From NCBI GenBank assembly GCA_052035235.1, contig JBPOHT010000012.1, forward strand, positions 56,309 through 120,308: a stretch of 64,000 nt of DNA. Direction: 5' to 3'. The notes beneath the pieces were generated by a model. The model had not been told where the DNA came from. It made no database searches and was given only the letters and a program-made list of their open reading frames with translations. Source of the stretch: Solimonas_A sp052035235. GTDB lineage: Bacteria; Pseudomonadota; Gammaproteobacteria; Nevskiales; Nevskiaceae. Both the position numbers and the translations under genes were made by a program. Below, one piece after another: positions 24,861-33,913 of this stretch. Each line of letters begins with the position of its first letter. Position 1 is the first letter of the stretch.

Positions 24861-25753
24861 ACAGCGATTCTTTCGCCGCAAGGGTGCCGGCCTACCAGGA
24901 GCGCCTGCGGCTCGGCCTGGACCGCTGGCTGCCGCAGGACACGCAGTACCCCGCCCGCCTGCACGCCGCCATGCGCTACGCCAGCGACGGCGGCAAGCGC
25001 CTGCGCCCCCTGCTGGTCTACGCCGCCGGCGAGGTCCTGGGCCTGCTCCCGGCCGCCCTGGACGCCCCGGCCTGCGCCGTGGAGCTGATCCACGCCTATT
25101 CCCTGGTCCATGACGACCTGCCGGCGATGGACGACGACGACCTGCGCCGCGGCCGTCCCACCGTCCACAAGGCCTATGACGAGGCCACCGCCATCCTGGT
25201 CGGCGACGGCCTGCAGGCCCAGGCCTTCTTCCTGCTGGCCCAGGACCATGGCTCCGGCCTGGACCCGCTGCAGCGCCTGAAGATGATCGAGGTGCTGGGC
25301 GAGGCCGCCGGCAGCCGCGGCATGGTCGGCGGCCAGGCGGTGGACCTGGAGTCCGAGGGCAAGCGCCTGAGTCTGCCCGAGCTGGAGGCCCTGCACATCC
25401 ACAAGACCGGCGCCATGATCCGCGCCTGCCTGCTGATGGCCTGCTACGCCAAGTCGCCGCTGGACAGCGCCCACCTGGACGCCCTGGACCGCTATGGCAA
25501 GTGCATCGGCCTGGCCTTCCAGATCCAGGACGACATCCTCGACATCGAGGGCAATGCCGCCACTCTGGGCAAGACCGCCGGCAAGGACGAGGCAGCCCAC
25601 AAGTCCACCTACCCCGCGGTCATGGGCCTGCCGGCCGCCCGCGAGCGCGCCGAGGAACTGTTCGACGTGGCCCGCACCGCCGTTGACGTCTTCGGCAACC
25701 AGGCCGAGCCGCTGGTCTGGCTGGCCAACCACATCCAGGGGCGCAACCGTTGA
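24857..25753 (+). CDS. ispA: Farnesyl diphosphate synthase
   Basis: This 298-residue trans-prenyltransferase condenses isopentenyl diphosphate with dimethylallyl and geranyl diphosphate. The first aspartate-rich motif lies in HDDLPAMDDDDLRRG and the second in FQIQDDILDIEG. The GGKRLRPLLVY substrate loop is present. The start is GTG at 24857 within the xseB stop. In many relatives dxs follows directly, but here three SMC-complex genes intervene. The ispA stop overlaps the TTG start of the first of them. Confidence 0.96.
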   Translation: MNSDSFAARVPAYQERLRLGLDRWLPQDTQYPARLHAAMRYASDGGKRLRPLLVYAAGEVLGLLPAALDAPACAVELIHAYSLVHDDLPAMDDDDLRRGRPTVHKAYDEATAILVGDGLQAQAFFLLAQDHGSGLDPLQRLKMIEVLGEAAGSRGMVGGQAVDLESEGKRLSLPELEALHIHKTGAMIRACLLMACYAKSPLDSAHLDALDRYGKCIGLAFQIQDDILDIEGNAATLGKTAGKDEAAHKSTYPAVMGLPAARERAEELFDVARTAVDVFGNQAEPLVWLANHIQGRNR

Positions 25754-27027
25754 ACGGCGGGTCAGCGGACACCACCGCCGACAGCCGACTGCAGGACTTC
25801 TTCCGCCCCGGTTACGAGGCGGCAGACGTCGCCGCCCTGCAGCCACTGCTGCAGTCCCGCGAGGTGCTGGCGGCGCTGATGACGGTGTTCCATGGCAGCG
25901 AGAGCGCCGTGGTGATCCGCCTGCTGATCCTGCGCGAGGTCGCCGCACGTGGCGACCAGCCCCATTGGCAGCCCAACGAGCTGCGTGAGCGCTTCGCCTA
26001 CCTGGACCCGTCCAAGCTGGAGAACGTGCTGCTGCGCCTGCGCGAGAACTCTCTGCTGCAGTGGGAAAGCGAACTCGCCGTCTACCAGCTGAGCCCCTTG
26101 GGCCGCATGGTGGTCACGGCCCTGTCGACGCTGCTCAAGTTCGACGACCAGGGCGAAGAGCTGGGCTACATCGCCGGCCAGGTCGCCGCCGGCAGCGCCG
26201 TGGGCAAGATCGACGCCGACGTGCTGCAGCACCTGCTGTCGCGCCTCAACGAACTGCATGGCGAGCTGGAGCAGGCCGTGCTGTCACGCTCCGAGCGCCG
26301 CATCCGCGCCGCCGAGGGCCGCCTGGAACGCGTCTGGGAGTGGGTCGAAAAGAGCATCGGCGTGATCGACAGCGTCAAGGAATACCTCGACGACCCCGAC
26401 GTGCAGGACGTCGCCTACCGCATCGCCCGCGTGCAGAGCACCCTGCTGTCGATGAGCAGCGTGTTCCAGCGCGAGCTGAACAAGCTGGAGAGCCAGCGCG
26501 TCCACCTGGGCAACAGCGGCCTGTCCAGCGCCGACCTCAGCGCCTGGCTGCGCAGCCGCAGCACCGCCGAGCTCGGCCAACTTGCCGACGAGGCCGTCAG
26601 CGTGCTGCCGCGCCACGCCTTCCTGCTGGGCGACCTGCTGCTGGACGTGGCCGAGTTCGAGCTGATCGACAAGGTCCGCCCCGAGCGCCTGGACATCCCG
26701 CTGCCTCCGGTGGTGGAAAATGCGCAGGCGCCCGAGCTGCCCAGCGAGGAACAGGCACCGCAATTGCTGGAGTGGCTGTCGGAACTGGGCGAGCTGCCGG
26801 ACGCGATGGACGTGGACCAGTGCGTGCCGCACCGTGACTTCGAGCATTCCTCCTACCGCTATTCCCTGCTGTCGCTGCTGGGCGACCCCGAGTCGGCCTC
26901 GCTGACCGGGCCCACCGCCGACCTCGCGCGCCTGCCGCGGCGCTGGCGCCTCGAGGAAGACCAGCTCACCACGGTCAACCGCGCCGGCGTCGGGCGCATC
27001 AGCGCCGGCCGCGTCGAACCCATCTAA
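25750..27027 (+). CDS. MksF-like kleisin subunit of a condensin-type complex
   Basis: This 425-residue, mostly helical acidic protein has a winged-helix-like N-terminal part (about 30-115). A long helical middle region follows (about 130-260), then a second compact C-terminal part (about 285-425), matching MukF/MksF kleisins. The start is TTG, overlapping the ispA stop as TTGA, with AGGGG 8 nt upstream. Without that start the first ATG would drop 43 residues. The order kleisin, small winged-helix subunit, SMC ATPase matches MksF-MksE-MksB. A chromosome-organising or DNA-defence role is inferred. Confidence 0.7.
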   Translation: MNGGSADTTADSRLQDFFRPGYEAADVAALQPLLQSREVLAALMTVFHGSESAVVIRLLILREVAARGDQPHWQPNELRERFAYLDPSKLENVLLRLRENSLLQWESELAVYQLSPLGRMVVTALSTLLKFDDQGEELGYIAGQVAAGSAVGKIDADVLQHLLSRLNELHGELEQAVLSRSERRIRAAEGRLERVWEWVEKSIGVIDSVKEYLDDPDVQDVAYRIARVQSTLLSMSSVFQRELNKLESQRVHLGNSGLSSADLSAWLRSRSTAELGQLADEAVSVLPRHAFLLGDLLLDVAEFELIDKVRPERLDIPLPPVVENAQAPELPSEEQAPQLLEWLSELGELPDAMDVDQCVPHRDFEHSSYRYSLLSLLGDPESASLTGPTADLARLPRRWRLEEDQLTTVNRAGVGRISAGRVEPI

Positions 27028-27034
27028 AGGATTC

Positions 27035-27691
27035 ATGGACAAGGACATCGCCATCCTGATCGCGCGGCTGTCGGCCAAGCAGGTGTTGCCGCGCAGCGAC
27101 GCGCTGGTGCGCCGGGCCATCACCGACGCCTCCTTTCACGAACTGCTGCAGGCCCGGCTCGCAGAGTGCGGCCTGGAATTCCACGACAACCCCTACGCCG
27201 ACCATGTCGCCCTGCGCCTGAAGCGCGAGTTCGAGTCGCCGGTGATGGGGGGTGAAAGCAGCTGGCTGTCCAACAACCTCGGCCTGCCGCGCGACGCCGT
27301 CGCCCTGCTGGTGGTGCTGTGGGCGCTGCTGATCCTGCCCAAGCGCCAACGCCAGATCGAACGCAAGCAGAAGGAGCAGCCGGCCGACCAGAGCGAGATG
27401 TTCGCCCAGGAGAAACCGGTGCCGGATGCCGCCTCGGTGGGTGTCAGCATCGCCACCGCGGCGCTGTACTCCGATTTCGCCGACCGCCTCGGCGGCCGCA
27501 CCAAGCTGCAGGCCAACCTGGGCACGCTCAAGCGCCTGGGCTTCGTCGAGGAGACGCGCAAGGGTGAGCTGATCGAAGGCCCGCTGCTCGACGTAGTGCT
27601 CGACTACAACCGCATGGCCGGCCGCATCCTCGACGGTGCGCTGACCGACCTGCTGGCCCAGGCCAGCCCGCCCGCACCGGAAGCCTCCTGA
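27035..27691 (+). CDS. MksE-like small subunit of a condensin-type complex
   Basis: This 218-residue protein has two winged-helix-like portions, the second near 140-200 (NLGTLKRLGFVEETRKGELIEG). It contains a hydrophobic segment near 88-102 (DAVALLVVLWALLILP) that is probably a buried helix. Its position and size fit MksE, the KITE-type partner that bridges kleisin and SMC heads. It begins 7 nt after the MksF-like gene and shares a TGATG overlap with the ATPase gene. Assignment rests mainly on context. Confidence 0.65.
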   Translation: MDKDIAILIARLSAKQVLPRSDALVRRAITDASFHELLQARLAECGLEFHDNPYADHVALRLKREFESPVMGGESSWLSNNLGLPRDAVALLVVLWALLILPKRQRQIERKQKEQPADQSEMFAQEKPVPDAASVGVSIATAALYSDFADRLGGRTKLQANLGTLKRLGFVEETRKGELIEGPLLDVVLDYNRMAGRILDGALTDLLAQASPPAPEAS

Positions 27692-30474
27692 TGTTCCGCT
27701 TCGAAAAGATCGAAGTCCTGCACTGGGACTACTGGCGCCGCTTCAGCCTGCCGCTGGAGAGCGCCATCGTCACCGTCGTGGGCCCCAATGGCTCCGGCAA
27801 GACCACGCTGCTCGATGCCTTCCGCACGCTGCTGGCCATCGAATGCGCCAGTGGCCGCGACTACAAGCGCTACGTGCGCCGCGCCGACCAGCCCTACGCC
27901 TGGCTGCGCGCCGTGGTGCAGAACCCGCGCCGCCCTTCGGGCCAGCAGGCCTTCTTCCCGATCAAGGACCCGCAGGTCACCCTGCTCTGCCGCATCCGCA
28001 AGAAGGGCGGCGACTGGGAGCGCCAGTACGGCATCGGTCCGGGCGACCTCAGCATCGAGCAGGCCGAGCAGCATCCGGACGTCCGCTGGGTGGGCCTGCG
28101 CCAGTACGAGTCCGACCTGGAGCACGCCGGCCTGACGCGCGCCATCCGCCGCGTGCTGGCACTGGAACAGGGCGACACCGACAAGCTCTGCGAGTACAGC
28201 CCGCGCCAGCTGCTGTCGCTGGTGTTCAACGTCTTCGGCGACCAGGAAGTGCTGGACAACTACGCCCGTGCGCAGGACGACCAGAAACTGGCGCAGAAGG
28301 AACTGGACGAGACCGAGACGCGCCGCGCCGAGCTGGGCCTGCACCTGCAGGAGCAGGAGGCCAAGGTCAATTCCTTCCGCCAGTGGATGAACCTGACGCG
28401 AGAGGCCGAGGCCGTGCAGGCCGAGTGGCTGCCGCGCGTGCGCATCGCCGAGACCTACGCCGCCATCAAGGGCAGCCGCAACCATCTGGCCGGCCTGCGG
28501 CAGGAACATACGCAGCAGGCCCGCGAGCTCGCCACCGGCGAAGGCCGCGTGAATGAACTGCAGCAGCGCGCCGACGCCGCCGAGCAGCGCAAGACCAGCC
28601 TGCAATCGCATCTGACCGAGGCCGGCCAGGCCCTGCAGCGCGCCAATCGCGCGCTGGCCGGCACCGAGGCCCTGCTGGGTGAACGCCGCCGACTGGAAGA
28701 GCGTGCCGCGCAGCAGAACGAAGGCTTCGACGCCGCCGCGCTGAGCCAGGAGCAGGAAACCCTGCGCGAGGAGCACGGTCGCCTGAAGCTGGAGCGCAGC
28801 GAACTGCGCTCTGCCCTGCCGGAGCTGGAATCACGCATCGGCGCCCTGCAGTCCGGCCGTGCGCCGACGCCGGACGACGTGACCCGCTTCCGTCGTGCGC
28901 TGGACGAGGCCGGCATCGGCCACCAGACCCTGGGCGAGATCGTGCAGATCCGCGACGAAGCCTGGCATGCCGCCGTGGAGGCCGTGCTCAAGCCCTATCG
29001 GCACGTGATCCTGCTGACGCAGTCGGGTGATGCCGCCCGCGCCTGGGCACTGGGCGAGCAGCAGCGCTACCGTCACTTCGTGGTGCCCGAACGCGCGCCC
29101 GCCCCCACCCCGCGCGCCGGCTCGCTGGCCGAGTGCGTGCGCTTCCTGGCACCGATCCCGGCCTGGCTGGGCCAGTTGCTCAACGACATCCGCCGCGTGG
29201 CCGACGCCCGCGAGGGTGCCGACCTGGCCCGCAACCAGTCCTGGATCACGCCGGCCGGCTATCACGGCGAGCGCCGTGGCGCCCGCGATATCGGCGTCAA
29301 TGATTTCCACTTTGGCGCCCGTGCGCTGGACCAGGCGCGCGAGCAGCTGGAGCAGCAGCAGCGACGCCTGAACCGCATCGCCGAACGCGAGGCCGACCTG
29401 ACCGCGCGCCTCAGCGCGATCCAGGCCCTGCTGTCCGGCTCGCGCGCCACGCAGGACCTGGCCGATCGTGCCGCGGAGTTTGCCGCCGCGCAGGGGCGCC
29501 TGGAGGAACAGCGCCAGGCCGTCACCGCGCAGCAGGAACGCTTCAACGCACTGCGCGAGGAAGAACAGGGCCTGGCCGAGCAGCTGGCCCAGCTGCATGC
29601 CGACAGCCGCGCCGCCGACACGCGCCTGCGGCACCTGCGCCAGCAGGTGCCGATGCTGGCGCAGCGCCTGCACGAGGACCGCGAGGAGCAGGCCCAACGC
29701 ATCGCCGGCCTGCGCCAGGACTGGCGCCGCCGCCCGCAGTGGCGCAGCAGCACCGCGCGCGCCGAGGCCCGCGCCAAGTTCGGCTCGGTAGGCGAAGCCG
29801 AGCGCGAGGTCGAGCGTCTGCACCGCCAGCTCTCGGAAGGCACCTTCGAGCGCGATGCGCAGGTGGTGGCTGTGCGCGACAAGCTGCACACCGACCACAG
29901 CCTGCTGGAACGCACCATCCAGGATCGCGGCGTACACCTGGACCGCGCCCGCCGCCTGACGGACGACGCCCGCGGCGCCTACATCAACAAGCTGCGCGCC
30001 ACGCTGCGGCGCTACGCGCAGAACGTGCAGCAACTCGGCGGGGTCGCCGGCATCGGCGTCGAGATGCAGCAGCCGGACATCCGCAACGACGACCTGTCGC
30101 TGGCCCAGGCCGGGCTGGAAGTGCGCTTCAACTTCGACCAGAAGGGCCTGATCGGCCTCAACGACGGCGAGGCCTCCGGCGGCCAGCAGGTCATGAAGTC
30201 GATGATCCTGCTGGTCGGCCTGATGATGGATGAAGGCAGCGCCGGCGGCTTCGTGTTCATCGACGAGCCCTTCGCGCATCTGGATATCTTCAATATCGAC
30301 AAGGTCGGCGCCTTCCTGGCCTCCACCCGCGCGCAATACATCCTGACCGCGCCGGTGTCGCACAACGTCAACGTGTTCAAGCCCTCCGGCCTGACCCTGG
30401 TGACGCAGAAGCGCAAGCCCGGCGAGCGCTGGGCACCGCCGGTGGCCGTGCTGACCCGGCAGACCCCGGCATGA
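27691..30474 (+). CDS. MksB/MukB-like SMC ATPase
   Basis: This 927-residue protein has a Walker A site at residues 31-39 (GPNGSGKTT). A long Arg/Glu/Gln-rich coiled coil covers about 190-395, a hinge-like domain about 400-545, and the returning coil about 545-790. The C-terminal head has an ABC signature region (NDGEASGGQQVMKSM) and Walker B (FVFIDEPFAHLD). It is the motor of the three-gene SMC complex. No JetD/MksG TOPRIM nuclease gene is adjacent, so this looks like MksBEF without the plasmid-defence nuclease. The neighbouring dxs has its own promoter-like sequence. Confidence 0.78.
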   Translation: MFRFEKIEVLHWDYWRRFSLPLESAIVTVVGPNGSGKTTLLDAFRTLLAIECASGRDYKRYVRRADQPYAWLRAVVQNPRRPSGQQAFFPIKDPQVTLLCRIRKKGGDWERQYGIGPGDLSIEQAEQHPDVRWVGLRQYESDLEHAGLTRAIRRVLALEQGDTDKLCEYSPRQLLSLVFNVFGDQEVLDNYARAQDDQKLAQKELDETETRRAELGLHLQEQEAKVNSFRQWMNLTREAEAVQAEWLPRVRIAETYAAIKGSRNHLAGLRQEHTQQARELATGEGRVNELQQRADAAEQRKTSLQSHLTEAGQALQRANRALAGTEALLGERRRLEERAAQQNEGFDAAALSQEQETLREEHGRLKLERSELRSALPELESRIGALQSGRAPTPDDVTRFRRALDEAGIGHQTLGEIVQIRDEAWHAAVEAVLKPYRHVILLTQSGDAARAWALGEQQRYRHFVVPERAPAPTPRAGSLAECVRFLAPIPAWLGQLLNDIRRVADAREGADLARNQSWITPAGYHGERRGARDIGVNDFHFGARALDQAREQLEQQQRRLNRIAEREADLTARLSAIQALLSGSRATQDLADRAAEFAAAQGRLEEQRQAVTAQQERFNALREEEQGLAEQLAQLHADSRAADTRLRHLRQQVPMLAQRLHEDREEQAQRIAGLRQDWRRRPQWRSSTARAEARAKFGSVGEAEREVERLHRQLSEGTFERDAQVVAVRDKLHTDHSLLERTIQDRGVHLDRARRLTDDARGAYINKLRATLRRYAQNVQQLGGVAGIGVEMQQPDIRNDDLSLAQAGLEVRFNFDQKGLIGLNDGEASGGQQVMKSMILLVGLMMDEGSAGGFVFIDEPFAHLDIFNIDKVGAFLASTRAQYILTAPVSHNVNVFKPSGLTLVTQKRKPGERWAPPVAVLTRQTPA

Positions 30475-30549
30475 CGGCGCGCCGGGGGAGCACGGGCCGA
30501 TCGGCCAATCACAGGGCCGCTTTCGGGCGGTAGCCTGAAATCCGATGAT

Positions 30550-30578
30550 TTGCTGCAATGCAACATAAAACGCATAAT
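30550..30578 (+). promoter_or_regulatory. Sigma-70-type promoter candidate for dxs
   Basis: TTGCTG (30550-30555) and CATAAT (30573-30578) are separated by exactly 17 nt and lie about 50 nt upstream of the dxs start. The local sequence is A/T-richer than its surroundings. Confidence 0.5.
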
Positions 30579-30627
30579 TGCACCGCGATTGCACCAATGC
30601 GGCGCACACAGGGTTCATAATTCCGAC

Positions 30628-32505
30628 ATGGTCGAAATTCCCGGGTATACCTTGCTAGGCCGCGTGAACACGCCGGCCGAGTTGCGTCGCCTGCCGCTCT
30701 CCGAGCTGCCTCACCTGGCAGTCGAGATGCGGCGCTATCTCATCGAGACCCTCGGGCGTATCGGTGGCCACTTCGCTGCCAACCTGGGCACGGTCGAACT
30801 GACCCTGGCCCTGCACTACGCCTTCGAGACGCCGCGCGACCGCCTGGTCTGGGACGTGGGCCACCAGGCCTACCCCCACAAGATGCTCACCGGCCGCCGC
30901 GCGCGCCTGGAGACCATCCGCCGCCTCAACGGCCTGATGCCGTTCTGCCATCGCGAGGAAAGCGAGTACGACACCTTCGGGGTGGGCCACTCCTCCACCT
31001 CGATCTCCGCCGCCGCCGGCATGGCCGCCGCGGCACGCATCAAGGGCGAGAAGCGCCGTGCGGTCGCCATCATCGGTGACGGCGGCATGACCGGCGGCAT
31101 GGCCTTCGAGGCCATGAACCACGCCGGCCATATCGGCCTGGACATGATCGTGGTCTACAACGACAACGACATGTCGATCTCCGAGAACGTCGGCGCCCTG
31201 CGCAACCACTCGGCGCGCCTGGTTAAGAAGCTGGGGCTCAACACCCCCCCGCGCCTCACCGCGGACGAAGAACACAACGAAGCGCACCTGGAAAACCCGG
31301 GCGCGATGTTCGAGACCCTGGGCTTCACCTACCACGGCCCGATCGACGGCCATGACCTGGACGCCCTGCTGGCTGCCTTCGAGCGCCTGAAGGACGCCAA
31401 GGGCCCGCAGCTGCTGCACGTGCTCACGGTCAAGGGCAAGGGCTTCGACCCGGCCGAGGCCGACCCCATCAAGTACCACGGCGTCACCCAGTTCGACCCC
31501 GTGACCGGTGCCTTCCCGTCCAAGAAACCCGGCGGCAAACCCGCCTACACCCAGGTTTTCGGCGACTGGCTCTGCCAGGCCGCCGAGCGCGATCCCAAGG
31601 TGGTGGGCATCACGCCGGCGATGCGCGAAGGCTCCGGCCTGGTGGAATTCTCCAAGCGCTTCCCGGCGCGCTACTTCGACGCCGGCATCGCCGAGCAGCA
31701 CGCCGTGACCCTGGCCGCCGGCCTGGCCTGCGAGGGCCTGAAGCCGGTCTGCGCGATCTACTCCACGTTCCTGCAGCGCGGCTACGACCAGCTGATCCAC
31801 GACGTGGCCATCCAGAACCTGCCGGTGGTGTTCGCGGTGGATCGCGGCGGCCTGGTGGGCGCCGACGGCGCCACCCATCACGGCGCCTTCGACCTGTCCT
31901 ACCTGCGCTGCATCCCCAACATGGTGGTGATGGCGCCCTCCGACGAGAACGAGTGCCGGCGCATGCTGGCCACCGGCCTGTCGCTGAGCCAGCCCTCCGC
32001 CGTGCGCTACCCCCGCGGCAACGGCCTGGGCGTGGAGATCGACGAGGAAGCCCGCCCGCTGACGCTGGGCAAGGGCCGCATCGTGCGCGAGGCCATCGGC
32101 CGCCGCCGCCCGCGCGTGGCGATCCTGGCCTTCGGCGCCATGGTGCAGCCGGCCCTGGAAGCCGCCGACATCCTCGACGCCGTGGTCGCCGACATGCGCT
32201 TCGTCAAACCCCTGGATGTCGAGCTGGTACTACAGCTGGCCCAGGAGAACGACCTGCTGGTGACCCTGGAAGACAACAGCCGCGTCGGCGGCGCCGGTAG
32301 CGGCGTCAACGAACTGCTGGCCCAGCACCACCAACTGGTGCCGGTGCTCAACCTCGGCCTGCCCGATCACTTCATCGAGCACGGCACCCGCGAGGAACTG
32401 ATGACGCAGATCGGACTGGACGGACCGGGCATCCTGCGCGGCATCCAGAAACGCCTGCGCAGCAAGGACCTGGACGAACCGCTGGTCAAGCGGAACCAGG
32501 CCTGA
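30628..32505 (+). CDS. dxs: 1-deoxy-D-xylulose-5-phosphate synthase
   Basis: This 625-residue thiamine-diphosphate enzyme makes 1-deoxy-D-xylulose 5-phosphate from pyruvate and glyceraldehyde 3-phosphate, the entry step of the MEP isoprenoid pathway. Visible motifs are WDVGHQAYPHKMLTGRR, GVGHSSTSISAA, the TPP-binding GDGGMTGGMAFEAMN and the C-terminal FDAGIAEQHAVTLAAG. The ATG at 30628 is chosen by family start position. A longer frame to 30550 would begin inside the promoter. It is separated from ispA by the SMC operon. Confidence 0.97.
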   Translation: MVEIPGYTLLGRVNTPAELRRLPLSELPHLAVEMRRYLIETLGRIGGHFAANLGTVELTLALHYAFETPRDRLVWDVGHQAYPHKMLTGRRARLETIRRLNGLMPFCHREESEYDTFGVGHSSTSISAAAGMAAAARIKGEKRRAVAIIGDGGMTGGMAFEAMNHAGHIGLDMIVVYNDNDMSISENVGALRNHSARLVKKLGLNTPPRLTADEEHNEAHLENPGAMFETLGFTYHGPIDGHDLDALLAAFERLKDAKGPQLLHVLTVKGKGFDPAEADPIKYHGVTQFDPVTGAFPSKKPGGKPAYTQVFGDWLCQAAERDPKVVGITPAMREGSGLVEFSKRFPARYFDAGIAEQHAVTLAAGLACEGLKPVCAIYSTFLQRGYDQLIHDVAIQNLPVVFAVDRGGLVGADGATHHGAFDLSYLRCIPNMVVMAPSDENECRRMLATGLSLSQPSAVRYPRGNGLGVEIDEEARPLTLGKGRIVREAIGRRRPRVAILAFGAMVQPALEAADILDAVVADMRFVKPLDVELVLQLAQENDLLVTLEDNSRVGGAGSGVNELLAQHHQLVPVLNLGLPDHFIEHGTREELMTQIGLDGPGILRGIQKRLRSKDLDEPLVKRNQA

Positions 32506-32516
32506 ACCTGCACTGA

Positions 32517-32535
32517 CCGGCCCTCCACGGGCCGG
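32517..32535 (+). terminator. Hairpin after dxs
   Basis: Arms CCGGCCC (32517-32523) and GGGCCGG (32529-32535) with a 5-nt loop begin 11 nt after the dxs stop. No U-run follows. Confidence 0.5.
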
Positions 32536-32630
32536 GCCTGCGAATTTCCAGCTCCTTCGCCTGTCTCACCGAGGCAGGATGAGCCGTGGCCGCAGGCCGG
32601 GCCCCCTGCAAGCCAAGGAGGGCTTGAAGC

Positions 32631-32924
32631 ATGTCCAATGAGGGCTACCACGAACCGGTCGGCGAGCTGACCGCGGCAACCCGTGATTACCACCGTGCCA
32701 TCGTCTCCCTGATGGAAGAGCTGGAGGCGGTGGACTGGTACAACCAGCGCATCGACGCCTGCAGGGATGATGAGCTGAAGCAGATCCTGGTCCACAACCG
32801 CGACGAGGAGAAGGAGCATGCCGCGATGGTGCTCGAATGGCTGCGGCGCAAGGACGCCAAGTTCGCCCAGGAGCTGAAGGAGCGGCTGTTCAAGGATGGG
32901 CCCATCGCCCACCACGAGGACTGA
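32631..32924 (+). CDS. EncFtn-type ferritin-like protein without targeting tail
   Basis: This 97-residue two-helix ferritin-like protein closely matches the encapsulated ferritin family. The ferroxidase residues map to Glu30, Glu60 and His63, and the entry-site glutamates to Glu29 and Glu32, with the conserved W36-Y37. EncFtn subunits oxidise iron inside encapsulin shells. The protein ends in GPIAHHED and lacks the usual C-terminal encapsulin-targeting extension, and no encapsulin gene is nearby. An AAGGAGGG ribosome site lies 9 nt before the ATG. It is probably a free iron-handling protein. Confidence 0.82.
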   Translation: MSNEGYHEPVGELTAATRDYHRAIVSLMEELEAVDWYNQRIDACRDDELKQILVHNRDEEKEHAAMVLEWLRRKDAKFAQELKERLFKDGPIAHHED

Positions 32925-33118
32925 CGCCGCCCCGCGCTTCTGACACCCGTCAAATTTCCCATTTCGCCGCCCGCCGGTCCGGGGCAGGATAGCGGCGTCC
33001 CGGACCGGACGACCGCTGGAACGGCTGGTCCGGGGCGCTCATCCCCCGTCACGGGGAACGGTGCGAGGCGGCTGCTATAAGCAAACCGTCGAAACCGTCC
33101 CGACGGGGGCCTGAACCC

Positions 33119-33682
33119 ATGCTGCTGCAGCGTCTCGAGAACCAGTCTGCGCTTCATATCCACCCCATGATCGCCATGACCAGCGTGCAGAGCTTCGCGC
33201 CGATGTCCGACGAGCGTTCCACGGTGCTGATCCTGGGATCGATGCCGGGGGCCGCCTCGTTGCAGGCCGAGCAGTACTACGCCCACCCCCGCAACCAGTT
33301 CTGGTGGCTGATGGGTGAACTGGTCGGCGCCGGAGCGGACCTGCCTTACGAGCAACGCATGGCCGCCCTGCGCCAGAGCGGCATCGCGCTGTGGGACGTG
33401 CTGGCGCGCTGCGAGCGGCCCGGCAGCCTGGACTCCAGCATCGTCGAGGATTCGATCGTCGCCAACGACTTCTCGCTGTTCTACCGCCGCCACCCACGCA
33501 TCTGGCGCGTGTTCTTCAACGGCAGCAAGGCCCAGAGCAGCTACCAGCGCTACGTGCAGCCGCTACTGGCCGGCGCCGACGCCCATATCGAGTACCAGCG
33601 CCTGCCCTCCACCAGCCCGGCGCATGCCAGCCGGCCGGCGGCGGACAAGCTCAATGCCTGGCGGGCTATCGTCGCGAAATGA
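33119..33682 (+). CDS. DNA-deoxyinosine glycosylase / uracil-DNA glycosylase family
   Basis: This is a frame of up to 187 residues. The family core is VLILGSMPGAASLQAEQYYAHPRNQFW near the N-terminus, with the C-terminal LPSTSPAHA motif. These enzymes remove deaminated bases such as hypoxanthine or uracil from DNA. The start is uncertain. The ATG at 33119 follows a TATAAG-like box, but homologs usually begin near the methionines at 33167 or 33176. A 34-nt piece of this gene (33514-33547) is repeated downstream at 33794-33827. Confidence 0.85.
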   Translation: MLLQRLENQSALHIHPMIAMTSVQSFAPMSDERSTVLILGSMPGAASLQAEQYYAHPRNQFWWLMGELVGAGADLPYEQRMAALRQSGIALWDVLARCERPGSLDSSIVEDSIVANDFSLFYRRHPRIWRVFFNGSKAQSSYQRYVQPLLAGADAHIEYQRLPSTSPAHASRPAADKLNAWRAIVAK

Positions 33683-33686
33683 AACC

Positions 33687-33789
33687 GTAGGGTGGGCACC
33701 AACAGTAGGCGCCCTAGGCGAATGTCTTGTCATTTGCCCACGCGGGGTGGACACGCGTGGGCAAACATAAAGACGTTTGCCCACCCTAC
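33687..33789. repeat. Compound palindrome, GTAGGGTGGGCA family
   Basis: The outer arms 33687-33698 and 33778-33789 pair perfectly over 12 bp. An inner perfect 12-bp hairpin has arms 33733-33744 and 33754-33765 around a 9-nt loop. The element starts 5 nt after the glycosylase stop codon. It resembles the mobile REP-like palindromes common in gammaproteobacteria. Confidence 0.75.
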
Positions 33790-33793
33790 GTCA

Positions 33794-33827
33794 CTTCAAC
33801 GGCAGCAAGGCCCAGAGCAGCTACCAG
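33794..33827 (+). repeat. 34-nt copy of an internal piece of the glycosylase gene
   Basis: These 34 nt are identical to 33514-33547 within the glycosylase coding sequence, in the same orientation and 280 nt downstream. The copy is flanked directly by two different palindromic repeats. Confidence 0.9.
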
Positions 33828-33831
33828 TTTC

Positions 33832-33913
33832 GTAGGATGCGGTGAGCGTAGTGAATCGCATCAGGCAAAATTCGCTTCATCCGATGCGGTTCGCTGCGCT
33901 CACCACATCCTAC
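33832..33913. repeat. Long inverted repeat, GTAGGATG family
   Basis: Two 31-nt arms (33832-33862 and 33883-33913) pair at 27 of 31 positions around a 20-nt loop. It abuts the 34-nt duplicated segment on its left and a REP-like core on its right. Confidence 0.75.

Noticed and set aside
28831..30618. Long minus-strand open frame opposite the SMC ATPase gene
   Set aside because: The plus frame has Walker A, signature and Walker B motifs. The minus frame has none and is a codon-bias shadow.
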